Positions 7,428 through 15,759 of a DNA stretch of 64,000 nucleotides are shown piece by piece. The position numbers and the translations under genes were made by a program. The notes under the pieces were generated by a model. The model was not told the DNA's origin. It made no database searches and saw only the letters and a program-made list of their open reading frames with translations. Origin of the DNA: Stenotrophomonas_A sp035629025 (GTDB lineage: Bacteria; Pseudomonadota; Gammaproteobacteria; Xanthomonadales; Xanthomonadaceae); contig DASPIU010000044.1 in assembly GCA_035629025.1 (NCBI GenBank), positions 1-64,000 of the forward strand, written 5' to 3'. Position 1 is the first letter of the stretch. Each line of letters starts with the position of its first letter.

Positions 7428-8123
7428 TCAGGGTTCGAGCGCATAACCCAGGCCGCGATGGGTGCGGATCGGGTCGGGATCGGCGCCGGCCGCGCGCAGC
7501 TTGGCGCGCAGGGTCTTGACGTGGGTATCGACAGTGCGGTCGGCGCTGTCGGCATCGCTGTCCCAGGCGCGGTCCATCAGCTGGGCGCGGCTGTAGATCG
7601 CGCCAGGCCGCTGCAGCAGGATCGCCAGCAGGCTGTACTCGTAGCGGGTCAGCGGCAGCAGGCGGTCGCGGTAACGGATGCGGCAGCCTTCGCGGTCGAT
7701 CGCAAAATCGCCGTGCTGGCGCCAGCCGGCCTCGGCATCCGCATCGGCGGGCAGGTGCCGGCGCAGCCGCGCACGCACCCGCGCCACCAGTTCGCGCGGC
7801 GAGAACGGTTTGGCGATGTAGTCGTCGGCGCCCAGCTCCAGGCCCAGCACGCGGTCGATCTCGTCATTGCGCGCGGTGAGGAAGACCACCGGGACCGCGC
7901 TGAAGGCGCGCAACGCCCGACACACCTCGAAGCCATCCAGGTCCGGCAGGCCGACATCGAGCAGCACCAGGTCCGCCGGCGCCTCGCGCTGCCGCGCCAG
8001 CGCCTGCCGGCCCAGGGCGCAATGCTCCACCGCATAGCCCTCGCTGCGCAGCGCGTAGAGCACGGTGTCGGCGATGGCGGTCTCGTCTTCGACGAAGAGA
8101 ATGCGGGCGCTGGCGGGTGGCAT
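7428..8123 (-). CDS. creB: Response regulator CreB
   Basis: 231 residues, OmpR/PhoB type. The receiver domain shows the acidic pair in VEDE, the phosphoacceptor Asp in LVLLDVGLPDLDGF and Lys in YIAKPFS; the C-terminal winged helix carries LTRYEYSLLAILL and RTVDTHVKTLRAKL. CreB binds cre tags to activate creD and related genes. A second ATG 12 bases upstream (8135) is possible, since neither start has a clear Shine-Dalgarno. It is the first gene of creBCD and is divergent from rlmJ. Confidence 0.92.
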   Translation of the reverse strand: MPPASARILFVEDETAIADTVLYALRSEGYAVEHCALGRQALARQREAPADLVLLDVGLPDLDGFEVCRALRAFSAVPVVFLTARNDEIDRVLGLELGADDYIAKPFSPRELVARVRARLRRHLPADADAEAGWRQHGDFAIDREGCRIRYRDRLLPLTRYEYSLLAILLQRPGAIYSRAQLMDRAWDSDADSADRTVDTHVKTLRAKLRAAGADPDPIRTHRGLGYALEP

Positions 8124-8182
8124 GGCGCGCAGCATAGCGGCAGCCGCCCGCCTGCGCTGGCGCGGCCGGCAGCCGAACCCTC

Positions 8183-8188
8183 TACACT
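8183..8188 (+). promoter_or_regulatory. Probable -10 box of rlmJ
   Basis: TACACT ends 7 bases before the rlmJ ATG. If used, transcription would start at or next to the A of the ATG, giving a leaderless mRNA. No clear -35 box is visible. Confidence 0.35.
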
Positions 8189-8195
8189 GCCGCCC

Positions 8196-9053
8196 ATGAA
8201 TTACCGCCACGCCTTCCATGCCGGCAACCATGCCGACGTGCTCAAGCACACCGTGATGCTTGCCTTGATCGATGCGCTGCAGCGCAAGGACACGCCCTGC
8301 TTCGTCCTCGACACCCATGCCGGACGCGGCCGCTACCTGCTCGGCGGCGCCGACAGCCAGCGCACGCTGGAGGCCGAGGACGGGGTGATGCGGCTGATGG
8401 GCGCGCCCAAGCTGCCGGAGGTGGTCGAGCGCTACCTGCGCGCGGTGCAGTCCGACAACCCGGTCGGCGCACTGATCACCTACCCCGGCTCGCCGCTGCT
8501 GGCGGCGCAGGCGCTGCGCGCGCAGGACCGCATGGCCTGCTGCGAGATGCAGCCCGAGGAAGCCGCCGAGCTCAAGCGCCTGTTCGCTCATGACAGCCGC
8601 GTGCGGGTGCATGCCGGCGATGGCTATGCGGCGATCCGCGCCTTCCTGCCGCCGCGGGATGGCGCGACGCGGATCGGCCGTGGCCTGGTGCTGATCGATC
8701 CGCCGTATGAAGCCCAGGATGCCGAATACCCGCAGATCATCGCCGCGCTGCGCGAGACGCTGGCGCGCTGGCCGCAGGCGGTGTGCGCGGTGTGGTACCC
8801 GATCAAGCAGCGCCGCAGCCTGCAGCCTTTCCTGCGCAAGGCGGCGGCACTGCCGGCCAAGTCGGTGCTGCTGGCCGAATTGCTGGTGCGCACGGACGAC
8901 TCGCCGCTGCGCTTGAACGGCAGCGGGATGCTGCTGGTCAATCCGCCCTGGCAGTTCGAGCAGGTGGTGGCCCCGGCGCTGCCGGCGCTGCGCACGCACT
9001 TGGGCGGCGCCGGCTCGGCGACGCGCCTGGAATGGCTCAAGTCAGGCGCCTGA
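8196..9053 (+). CDS. rlmJ: 23S rRNA (adenine2030-N6)-methyltransferase RlmJ
   Basis: 285 residues, close to the E. coli enzyme (280). The conserved start MNYRHAFHAGNHADVLKH and the catalytic DPPYE motif (LIDPPYEAQD) identify it. It methylates N6 of A2030 in 23S rRNA using S-adenosylmethionine; FVLDTHAGRGRYLL is the cofactor-binding strand-loop. The ATG at 8196 gives the family N-terminus although no ribosome binding site precedes it, consistent with a leaderless transcript. Divergent from creB. Confidence 0.95.
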   Translation: MNYRHAFHAGNHADVLKHTVMLALIDALQRKDTPCFVLDTHAGRGRYLLGGADSQRTLEAEDGVMRLMGAPKLPEVVERYLRAVQSDNPVGALITYPGSPLLAAQALRAQDRMACCEMQPEEAAELKRLFAHDSRVRVHAGDGYAAIRAFLPPRDGATRIGRGLVLIDPPYEAQDAEYPQIIAALRETLARWPQAVCAVWYPIKQRRSLQPFLRKAAALPAKSVLLAELLVRTDDSPLRLNGSGMLLVNPPWQFEQVVAPALPALRTHLGGAGSATRLEWLKSGA

Positions 9054-9066
9054 ATCCGTAGCTCAC

Positions 9067-9081
9067 AAGGGGCTCACGCCC
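9067..9081 (+). terminator. Weak hairpin after rlmJ
   Basis: GGGGC-TCACG-CCCC lies just after the rlmJ stop, but no T run follows. It may contribute to transcription ending; confidence is low. Confidence 0.25.
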
Positions 9082-9199
9082 CGTGAAGGTAGAGTGACGC
9101 CGCCTGCGCCCACGGGCGTTTCCGGCAGTTTTTGCCCCCGCCAGCAGTCTCGACCCGAACCTGTCGACCACCCCCGGTCGGCCCCAAGGAAGCCCGGTC

Positions 9200-9742
9200 A
9201 TGGCCATCCGCAATCGAATGCCGCCCTGGCATGAAAACTTCAACTTGCCCAATGGACGCACGCTGTTGCTGCGCCCGGTCCGGCCGGAGGACGGCCCGCC
9301 GATGCAGGGCGCCTTCAGCCTGCTTGGCCCGGACGAGATTCGCGCGCGCCTGCTGGGCCCCGGCAGCGAGATCAGCCCGGAGATGCTGCAGCGGCTGACG
9401 CACCCGAACCCGAAGAGCGAGATCGTGCTGGTGGCGGCCGAGCAGCTGCCACCGGGCGAGGCAGTGGTGGGGGCCATTGCGCGGGCGGGCATCGTGCCGG
9501 GGACGCGCGAGGCGGAGTACACGATCCTGGTGAGTCATTTCGTGGCCGGCCAGGGTCTGGGCCGGCAGTTGATGCGCAAGCTGGTGAAGTGGGCGCGGCG
9601 CAAGTATCTGGACCGGTTGTATGGCGACACGCTGAAGGTCAACGAGCCGATGTTGCAGTTGGCGCAGTCGTTGGGGTTCAAGCCGCAGCCGCATCCCAGT
9701 TCGCCGGAGTTGTTGCGGATGGTGTTGGAGTTGGAGGGGTAG
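9200..9742 (+). CDS. GNAT-family N-acetyltransferase
   Basis: 180 residues. The acetyl-CoA pyrophosphate-binding loop is visible as GQGLGRQLM (R/Q-x-x-G-x-G/A), preceded by the strand AEYTILVSH, with the last strand in MLQLAQSLGFK. GNAT proteins transfer an acetyl group to amines, peptides or small metabolites; the acceptor cannot be read. The early segment RTLLLRPVRPEDGPPMQ resembles stand-alone GNAT domains that sense or modify metabolic enzymes. GGAAG precedes the ATG at good spacing. The final 30 codons use more TTG and GGG than the rest of the gene. Confidence 0.85.
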   Translation: MAIRNRMPPWHENFNLPNGRTLLLRPVRPEDGPPMQGAFSLLGPDEIRARLLGPGSEISPEMLQRLTHPNPKSEIVLVAAEQLPPGEAVVGAIARAGIVPGTREAEYTILVSHFVAGQGLGRQLMRKLVKWARRKYLDRLYGDTLKVNEPMLQLAQSLGFKPQPHPSSPELLRMVLELEG

Positions 9743-9846
9743 GTTTCTTTTGCGGCTTGCGGCCGGTTTGGTCTGGGTCGGTCGCGGGCTGGTGGTTTTT
9801 TGGCTTGCGATGTTGATCGGCTGTCTCTGGTCTGTGCGCGGCAGCC

Positions 9847-9940
9847 GGGGGCAGGCCCTGCCAGGACACGCCGTGAATCCATCCCTGGAGGCTCGTAGGC
9901 AACATCCATGTTGCCTACGGTCCTGGCAGGGCCTACCCCC
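9847..9940. repeat. 94-bp three-armed palindromic element, copy 1
   Basis: A 21-bp outer stem (9847-9867 with 9920-9940, one C/A mismatch) encloses a small hairpin (TCCA 878-881 / TGGA 886-889, in 9800s numbering) and a 12-bp perfect hairpin with a CC loop (9894-9905 / 9908-9919, core GGCAACATCCATGTTGCC). A second copy with the same length and layout lies at 27521-27614. The changes between copies keep the pairing, so the folded form appears to be under selection. Confidence 0.85.
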
Positions 9941-10012
9941 GACTGCCCGATAGATCGCCGATGGCGGATGGGAAAGCGGATGGCGCGCTCACCGCGGCTC
10001 GCTGTAGCCGTT

Positions 10013-10086
10013 GTAGGAGCGGCTTCAGCCGCAACAAGCGGAGCCGCGATCTGGCAGATGGCGGTCGCGGCTGAAGCCGCTCCTAC
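10013..10086. repeat. Inverted pair of REP palindromes (BIME-like)
   Basis: A forward GTAGGAGCGGCTTCAGCCGC copy and a reverse copy are joined by a linker containing a GATCTGGCAGAT motif. The same linker motif recurs in other pairs in this window (19784, 23422), so the pair appears to move or be maintained as one unit. Confidence 0.85.
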
Positions 10087-10155
10087 GGTGGGCCCTTCAT
10101 GCATCTGGAATGCGGGCATCGGCATCGGCACGAATGCGTGCACCGCCTGCGCTGC

Positions 10156-10161
10156 TAAAAT
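10156..10161 (+). promoter_or_regulatory. Probable -10 box of mfd
   Basis: TAAAAT ends 8 bases before the mfd ATG at 10170, implying a very short or absent 5' leader. It lies inside an upstream extension of the reading frame, which argues for starting at 10170. Confidence 0.4.
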
Positions 10162-10169
10162 CAACGGCA

Positions 10170-13100
10170 ATGGCGTCTTCCAAACTCTCCGCTCCGCCGC
10201 TGCCCCGTGCCGGGCAGCTCCGCGCCTATTGGCGCAATCCTGCCTCGGCGACCGCGCTGGCCTGGTATGTGGCACGTGCCGCGGAAGCGCACGACGGGCC
10301 GCTGCTGGTCGTGGCACGGGACAACCACGGCGCGCACCAGCTCGAATCCGATCTGCTCGCCCTGCTTGGCGAACATGCTCCGGTGCCCGTGGTGCCGTTC
10401 CCGGATTGGGAAACCCTGCCCTACGACCAGTTCAGCCCGCATCCGGACATCACCAGCCAGCGCCTGGCTGCGCTGCATCGCCTGCCGACGCTGCGCAAGG
10501 CCATCGTGATCGTGCCGGTGCAGACGCTGATGCAGCGTCTGGCACCGCTGAAGTACATCGTCGGCGGCAGCTTCGACCTCAAGGTCGGGCAGCGCCTGGA
10601 CCTGGAAGCCGAAAAGCGCCGCCTGGAAAGCGCCGGCTACCGCAATGTGCCGCAGGTGATGGACCCGGGAGATTTCGCCGTGCGCGGCGGGCTGCTCGAC
10701 GTCTTCCCGATGGGCACGGCCACGCCGCTGCGCATCGAGCTGCTCGACGAGGACATCGACTCCATCCGCCAGTTCGACCCCGAATCACAGCGCTCACTGG
10801 ACAAGGTCGCCGCAGTGAAGATGCTGCCCGGCCGCGAAGTGCCGATGGACGATGCCAGCGTGGACCGCGTACTGGCCACGCTGCGCGAGCGCTTCGATGT
10901 CGATTCGCGGCGCAGCGTGCTGTACCAGGATCTCAAGGCCGGCCTGGCGCCGTCGGGGATCGAGTACTACCTGCCGCTGTTCTTCGACCAGACCGCCACG
11001 CTGTTCGACTACCTGCATGCCGACACCCTGACGCTGGTGGCGCCGGGCGTGTCCAACGCGGCCGATGCATTCTGGGCCCAGACCCAGCAGCGCTACGAGC
11101 AGCGCCGCCACGATGTCGAGCGCCCGCTGCTCGCGCCCGAGGCGCTGTACCAGGCCCCGGACCTGCTGCGCGAACGCCTCAACACCGGCGCGCGCATCGA
11201 GGTCTGGCCCGCCGACCACGCGCGCATCGCCGAGGCCGCCGCACTCGGCGACCAACCGCTGCCGCCGCTGCCGGTCGCGGCCAAGGACGCGCCGGCCGGC
11301 GAGGCGCTGAAGTCCTTCGTCGGTCATTACCCCGGCCGCGTGCTGATCGCCGCGGACTCGCCCGGCCGGCGCGAGGCGCTGCTCGAAGTGCTGGCCGCGG
11401 CCGCGCTGCAACCGCGCGTGGTGCCCGACCTGCCGGCCTTCCTCGCCGACGAGAGCGCGCGCTTCGCCATCGCCGTGGCGCCGCTGGAAGATGGCTTCGC
11501 GCTGGATGCGCCGCGCATTGCCGTGCTCACCGAGCGCCAGCTGTTTCCCGAGCGTGCCACCCAGCCGCGCCGTGCGCGCCGCGCCGGACGCGAGCCCGAG
11601 GCGATCATCCGCGACCTCGGCGAACTGTCCGAAGGCGCGCCGATCGTCCACGAAGACCACGGCGTGGGTCGCTACCGCGGGCTGATCGTGCTGCAGGCCG
11701 GCGGAATGCCGGGCGAGTTCCTGGAGATCGAGTACGCCAAGGGCGACCGGCTGTATGTGCCGGTCGCGCAGCTGAACCTGATCAGCCGCTACTCCGGCGC
11801 CTCGCCGGAAACCGCGCCCCTGCACTCGCTGGGCGGCGAGCAATGGACCAAGGCCAAGCGCCGCGCCGCCGAGAAGGTGCGCGACGTGGCCGCCGAACTG
11901 CTGGAAATCCAGGCCCGGCGCCGCGCCCGCGCCGGCCTCGCGTTGCAGGTGGACCGGGCGATGTACGAGCCGTTCGCCGCCGGCTTTCCGTTCGAGGAAA
12001 CGCCCGACCAGCTCGCCGCCATCGAGGCCACCCTGCGCGACCTGGCCAGCAGCCAGCCGATGGATCGCGTGGTCTGCGGCGATGTCGGCTTCGGCAAGAC
12101 CGAGGTCGCCGTGCGCGCCGCCTTCGCCGCGGCCAGCGCCGGCAAGCAGGTGGCCGTGCTGGTACCGACCACCCTGCTGGCCGAACAGCACTACCGCAAT
12201 TTCCGCGACCGCTTCGCCGACTATCCGCTCAAGGTCGAGGTGCTGTCGCGCTTCAAGAGCACCAAGGAGATCAAGGCCGAGCTGGAGAAGGTCGCCGCCG
12301 GCACCATCGACGTGATCGTGGGCACGCACCGGCTGCTGCAGCCGGACGTGAAGTTCAAGGACCTGGGCCTGGTCATCGTTGACGAGGAACAGCGCTTCGG
12401 CGTGCGCCAGAAGGAAGCGCTCAAGGCAATGCGCGCCAACGTGCATCTGCTCACCCTGACCGCCACGCCGATCCCGCGCACGCTCAACATGGCGATGAGC
12501 GGCCTGCGCGACCTGTCGATCATCGCCACGCCGCCACCGAACCGGCTGGCAGTGCAGACCTTCATCACCCAGTGGGACAACGCCCTGCTGCGCGAGGCCT
12601 TCCAGCGCGAGCTGGCGCGCGGCGGCCAGCTGTATTTCCTGCACAACGACGTGGAAAGCATCGGCCGCATGCAGCGCGACCTGTCCGAGCTGGTGCCCGA
12701 GGCGCGCATCGGCGTGGCCCACGGGCAGATGCCCGAGCGTGAGCTGGAGCGGGTGATGCTGGATTTCCAGAAGCAGCGCTTCAACGTGCTGCTGTCGACG
12801 ACGATCATCGAATCGGGCATCGACATCCCCAACGCCAACACCATCATCATCAACCGCGCCGACCGCTTCGGCCTGGCCCAGCTGCACCAGCTGCGCGGCC
12901 GCGTCGGCCGCTCCTACCACCGCGCCTATGCCTACCTGGTGGTGCCGGACCGGCGCTCGATCACTCCCGATGCGGAAAAGCGCCTGGAGGCGATCGCCTC
13001 GATGGACGAGCTGGGCGCCGGCTTCACCCTGGCTACGCACGACCTGGAAATCCGCGGTGCCGGCGAATTGCTCGGCGAGGACCAGAGCGGGCAGATGGCC

Positions 13101-13637
13101 GAAGTCGGCTTCAGCCTGTACACCGAGCTGCTGGAGCGCGCGGTGCGCAGCATCAAGCAGGGCAAGCTGCCCGACCTGGATGCCGGCGAGGAAGTGCGCG
13201 GCGCCGAGGTCGAGCTGCATGTGCCGGCGCTGATCCCCGAGGACTACCTGCCCGACGTGCACACCCGCCTGACGCTGTACAAGCGCATTTCCAGCGCGCG
13301 CGACAGCGAGGCGCTGCGCGAATTGCAGGTGGAGATGATCGACCGCTTCGGCCTGCTGCCGGACCCGGCCAAGCATCTGTTCGCCATTGCCGAGCTCAAA
13401 CTGCAGGCCAATGAACTGGGCATCCGCAAGCTGGAGCTGGGCGAAGCCGGCGGGCGCCTGGTGTTCGAGGCCAAGCCGAACATCGACCCGATGGCGGTGA
13501 TCCAGATGATCCAGAAGCAGCCCAAGCTGTACACCATGGACGGGCCGGACAAGCTGCGCATCAAGCTGCCGCTGCCGCAGGGCGAGGACCGCTTCAACGC
13601 GGCACGGGCGCTGTTGACCACGTTGCGCAAGGGGTAA
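10170..13637 (+). CDS. mfd: Transcription-repair coupling factor Mfd
   Basis: 1155 residues, matching E. coli Mfd (1148). It binds RNA polymerase stalled at DNA damage, pushes it off using ATP, and recruits UvrA. Domains in order: UvrB-like N-terminal module; RNA polymerase interaction domain starting near EDHGVGRYRGL; translocase with Walker A GDVGFGKTEVA (about residue 636), a DEEQ box in IVDEEQRFGV and motif VI in QLRGRVGRS; and a C-terminal autoinhibitory domain. The ATG at 10170 was preferred to upstream in-frame starts because a -10 box lies just before it. It stands alone on its strand apart from the STAS-like gene 31 bp downstream. Confidence 0.97.
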   Translation: MASSKLSAPPLPRAGQLRAYWRNPASATALAWYVARAAEAHDGPLLVVARDNHGAHQLESDLLALLGEHAPVPVVPFPDWETLPYDQFSPHPDITSQRLAALHRLPTLRKAIVIVPVQTLMQRLAPLKYIVGGSFDLKVGQRLDLEAEKRRLESAGYRNVPQVMDPGDFAVRGGLLDVFPMGTATPLRIELLDEDIDSIRQFDPESQRSLDKVAAVKMLPGREVPMDDASVDRVLATLRERFDVDSRRSVLYQDLKAGLAPSGIEYYLPLFFDQTATLFDYLHADTLTLVAPGVSNAADAFWAQTQQRYEQRRHDVERPLLAPEALYQAPDLLRERLNTGARIEVWPADHARIAEAAALGDQPLPPLPVAAKDAPAGEALKSFVGHYPGRVLIAADSPGRREALLEVLAAAALQPRVVPDLPAFLADESARFAIAVAPLEDGFALDAPRIAVLTERQLFPERATQPRRARRAGREPEAIIRDLGELSEGAPIVHEDHGVGRYRGLIVLQAGGMPGEFLEIEYAKGDRLYVPVAQLNLISRYSGASPETAPLHSLGGEQWTKAKRRAAEKVRDVAAELLEIQARRRARAGLALQVDRAMYEPFAAGFPFEETPDQLAAIEATLRDLASSQPMDRVVCGDVGFGKTEVAVRAAFAAASAGKQVAVLVPTTLLAEQHYRNFRDRFADYPLKVEVLSRFKSTKEIKAELEKVAAGTIDVIVGTHRLLQPDVKFKDLGLVIVDEEQRFGVRQKEALKAMRANVHLLTLTATPIPRTLNMAMSGLRDLSIIATPPPNRLAVQTFITQWDNALLREAFQRELARGGQLYFLHNDVESIGRMQRDLSELVPEARIGVAHGQMPERELERVMLDFQKQRFNVLLSTTIIESGIDIPNANTIIINRADRFGLAQLHQLRGRVGRSYHRAYAYLVVPDRRSITPDAEKRLEAIASMDELGAGFTLATHDLEIRGAGELLGEDQSGQMAEVGFSLYTELLERAVRSIKQGKLPDLDAGEEVRGAEVELHVPALIPEDYLPDVHTRLTLYKRISSARDSEALRELQVEMIDRFGLLPDPAKHLFAIAELKLQANELGIRKLELGEAGGRLVFEAKPNIDPMAVIQMIQKQPKLYTMDGPDKLRIKLPLPQGEDRFNAARALLTTLRKG

Positions 13638-13668
13638 ACGCGTTTCCACCGACCACCGGAGTGCTCCC

Positions 13669-14067
13669 ATGTACGAAGCCCTGCCCTCTGCCGACCATGT
13701 CGGCGCCTACCGCTTCACTGGCACGCTCAACCGCGAGGACTACGACCGCTGCATTGCCGATGTCGAGGCACGGCTGCAGCGCCACGGCCGCATCGGCATC
13801 TATTGCGAACTGGACGGCTTCACCGGGCTGACCCTGCCGGCCCTGGGCCGCGACCTGGAATACGCGCTGCGCAACTTCGGCAGCTTCCACCGCTTCGCTC
13901 GCGCCGCGATCGTCACCACGCCGGGCTTCGTGGCGACCATGAGCACGCTGGCCGCGCGCTTGCTGCCGCAGACCGAGCTGCGCGTGTTCGCCCCCGACGA
14001 GCGCGTGCTGGCGCAGAACTGGGTGGGTGACTTCGACCCGGAGCTGGATTCGGCCGACGCCGACTGA
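13669..14067 (+). CDS. STAS/SpoIIAA-like domain protein
   Basis: 132 residues. The compact alternating strand-helix pattern, with GAYRFTGTLNREDYD at the start, RIGIYCELDGFTGLTL in the middle and a FAPDERVLAQNWV end, fits the SpoIIAA-like (DUF3478) family. These soluble proteins have a STAS fold; their roles are mostly unassigned. GGAG lies 7 bases before the ATG. It follows mfd by 31 bp and may be read from the same transcript. Confidence 0.75.
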   Translation: MYEALPSADHVGAYRFTGTLNREDYDRCIADVEARLQRHGRIGIYCELDGFTGLTLPALGRDLEYALRNFGSFHRFARAAIVTTPGFVATMSTLAARLLPQTELRVFAPDERVLAQNWVGDFDPELDSADAD

Positions 14068-14086
14068 GCCGGCATCCGGCATGCCG

Positions 14087-15646
14087 CTATAGCTGCGACT
14101 CCAGCGGCAGCCAGCCGATCACCCGCGCCGCGCCACGCCGCCACAGGCTGGCTTCGGGCTCATGCGTCCAGGTCACCGGCGGGCGCGCGGCATCGTCGTG
14201 CCAGCGCAGCGCATCGCCCGCCAGGGCCAGGCGATAGCTGACCGCCGGCGCGGTCTTGCGCGCGTACAGGCGTTGCAGTTCGCGCGCCATGTCCGGCTGC
14301 GCGAACAGCAGGCCCATCTCGGTATTGAGGTTCATCGAGCGCGGGTCGAGGTTGAACGAACCCACGAAGCCGGTGCGCCCGTCCACGACGAAGGCCTTGG
14401 TGTGCAGGCTCGCGCCACTGGAGCCGAACAGGCTGCCGTCGGGGCGGCCATTGGGCTTGAGCTCGAACAGTTCGATACCACGGCGCAGCAGGTCCACCCG
14501 GTAGCCGGCGTAGCCGCCATGCACGGCGACCACGTCGTTGGCGGCGAGCGAGTTGGTCAGCACGCCTACTTCCACGCCGCGCGTGCGCAGGTTGCTCATC
14601 CAGCGCAGGCCCTCGTCGCCGGGCACGAAGTACGGCGAGATCAGCAGTAGCTGGCGTTTCGCGCTGGCCATGTCCTCGATCAACACTGGCGTCATCCAGT
14701 CCGGCGCGGGTGGCGCGCCGGCCGCTTTTTCCGGCGGGTCGGAAACGATATGCGCGGCGCGCGACCAGTGGATGGTGCGGCGGCGCTCGACCAGGCTGCG
14801 CACGCCCGGCGACTGCGCCAGCTTCTGCAGATAGGGGCGCGCGGACGGCGAGGCCAGGCCGCTGCCCAGGGTCTGGCGCACCGCGGGCAGGCTGGTGGAG
14901 GGCTTCTTCACCAGGGCCGACAGCGGAATCGCGTTAGGGCTGTTCCAGTAGGCATCGAACAGGCGCGAGGCTTCCCCCACCGCATCGCCGACCACGGCCA
15001 CATCGGTATCCATGAAGTTGGTATCGCGCGCGGCGTCGAAATACTCGTCGCCGACGTTGCGGCCGCCGACGATGGCGACCTGGCCGTCGGCAATCCAGGT
15101 CTTGTTGTGCATGCGCCGGTTCACGCTGACCAGGCGCAGCACCATCTCCACGCCGCGCATGAAGGTGCCCTCGCGCGCGCGGGTGGGGTTGAACAGACGC
15201 ACCTCGATCAGCGGATGGCTGTCCAGCGCGGCCAGCACGTCGCGGCTGCCGCGCACGTTGAGGTCGTCCAGCAGCAGGCGCACGCGCACGCCGCGGTCGG
15301 CGGCACGCAGCACGTCGTTATAGAGCAGGTTGCCGGTGAAGTCCGGGCGCCAGATGTAGTACTGCAGGTCCAGGCTGCGCCCGGCGCCGCGCGCCAGCAG
15401 CGAGCGCGCGGCGAAGGCATCCACGTTGTCGGACAACAACACCATGCCGGTCTGGCCGGGGTGCGCCTGGGTCTGTGGCGCGACGGCGAGATCGACCGGG
15501 GTGCGTAGCGCGTCCACCGCCAGGGCGTGGCTGGCCGGCCCGCGCGCGTATTCGGCGAAGCGGCCATAGCTCCACAGCGCTGCCAGCGAGGCGAGCACGA
15601 GGGCGAGCAGGACGAAGGCGATCCACTTCACGGTTTTGCGCGTCAT
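14087..15646 (-). CDS. Phospholipase D-family protein, cardiolipin synthase ClsC-like
   Basis: 519 residues with an N-terminal membrane anchor (KWIAFVLLALVLASLAALW) and two HKD active-site motifs: MHNKTWIADG near residue 180 and LHTKAFVVDG near residue 415, each followed by the usual GGRN or GSFN segment. The length, single anchor and spacing resemble ClsC (YmdC), which makes cardiolipin from phosphatidylglycerol and phosphatidylethanolamine. A related phosphodiesterase role remains possible. The gene is convergent with the STAS-like gene, 19 bp away, over a small GCCGGC...GCCGC palindrome. Confidence 0.88.
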   Translation of the reverse strand: MTRKTVKWIAFVLLALVLASLAALWSYGRFAEYARGPASHALAVDALRTPVDLAVAPQTQAHPGQTGMVLLSDNVDAFAARSLLARGAGRSLDLQYYIWRPDFTGNLLYNDVLRAADRGVRVRLLLDDLNVRGSRDVLAALDSHPLIEVRLFNPTRAREGTFMRGVEMVLRLVSVNRRMHNKTWIADGQVAIVGGRNVGDEYFDAARDTNFMDTDVAVVGDAVGEASRLFDAYWNSPNAIPLSALVKKPSTSLPAVRQTLGSGLASPSARPYLQKLAQSPGVRSLVERRRTIHWSRAAHIVSDPPEKAAGAPPAPDWMTPVLIEDMASAKRQLLLISPYFVPGDEGLRWMSNLRTRGVEVGVLTNSLAANDVVAVHGGYAGYRVDLLRRGIELFELKPNGRPDGSLFGSSGASLHTKAFVVDGRTGFVGSFNLDPRSMNLNTEMGLLFAQPDMARELQRLYARKTAPAVSYRLALAGDALRWHDDAARPPVTWTHEPEASLWRRGAARVIGWLPLESQL

Positions 15647-15705
15647 GCCGGCATTCTAGGGCCGTCACGTCGGCGTGCCGTGCAGGGGCCCGGCCGGGCC
15701 CAAGG

Positions 15706-15733
15706 AAACGGCGCGGACAAGGCCGTCCGCGCC
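15706..15733 (-). terminator. Hairpin after the Asn/Asp-repeat protein gene
   Basis: A perfect 9-bp stem GGCGCGGAC / GTCCGCGCC (15710-15718, 15725-15733) lies just downstream of the minus-strand gene ending at 15760. On that strand it is followed by GTTTCCTT, a weak T-rich tail. A second palindrome, GGGCCCGGCCGGGCCC, lies next to it. Confidence 0.45.
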
Positions 15734-15759
15734 GGGGAGGGAAGGAGCGGGGCCGGGGC

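Larger units (their letters stand above)
9743..10169. other. Gene-free stretch before mfd holding two repeat structures
   Basis: No credible gene was found. The interval contains the 94-bp three-armed palindromic element (9847-9940), a pair of REP palindromes (10013-10086), and the likely mfd promoter near 10156. The first 100 bases are G/T-rich on the plus strand. Confidence 0.7.

Noticed and set aside
10794..13670. A long open frame (958 codons) on the minus strand opposite mfd
   Set aside because: It is antisense to a clear Mfd protein with all motifs in place. Long antisense frames are normal in DNA with high third-position GC, and the predicted protein is His/Gln/Arg-rich low-complexity sequence.
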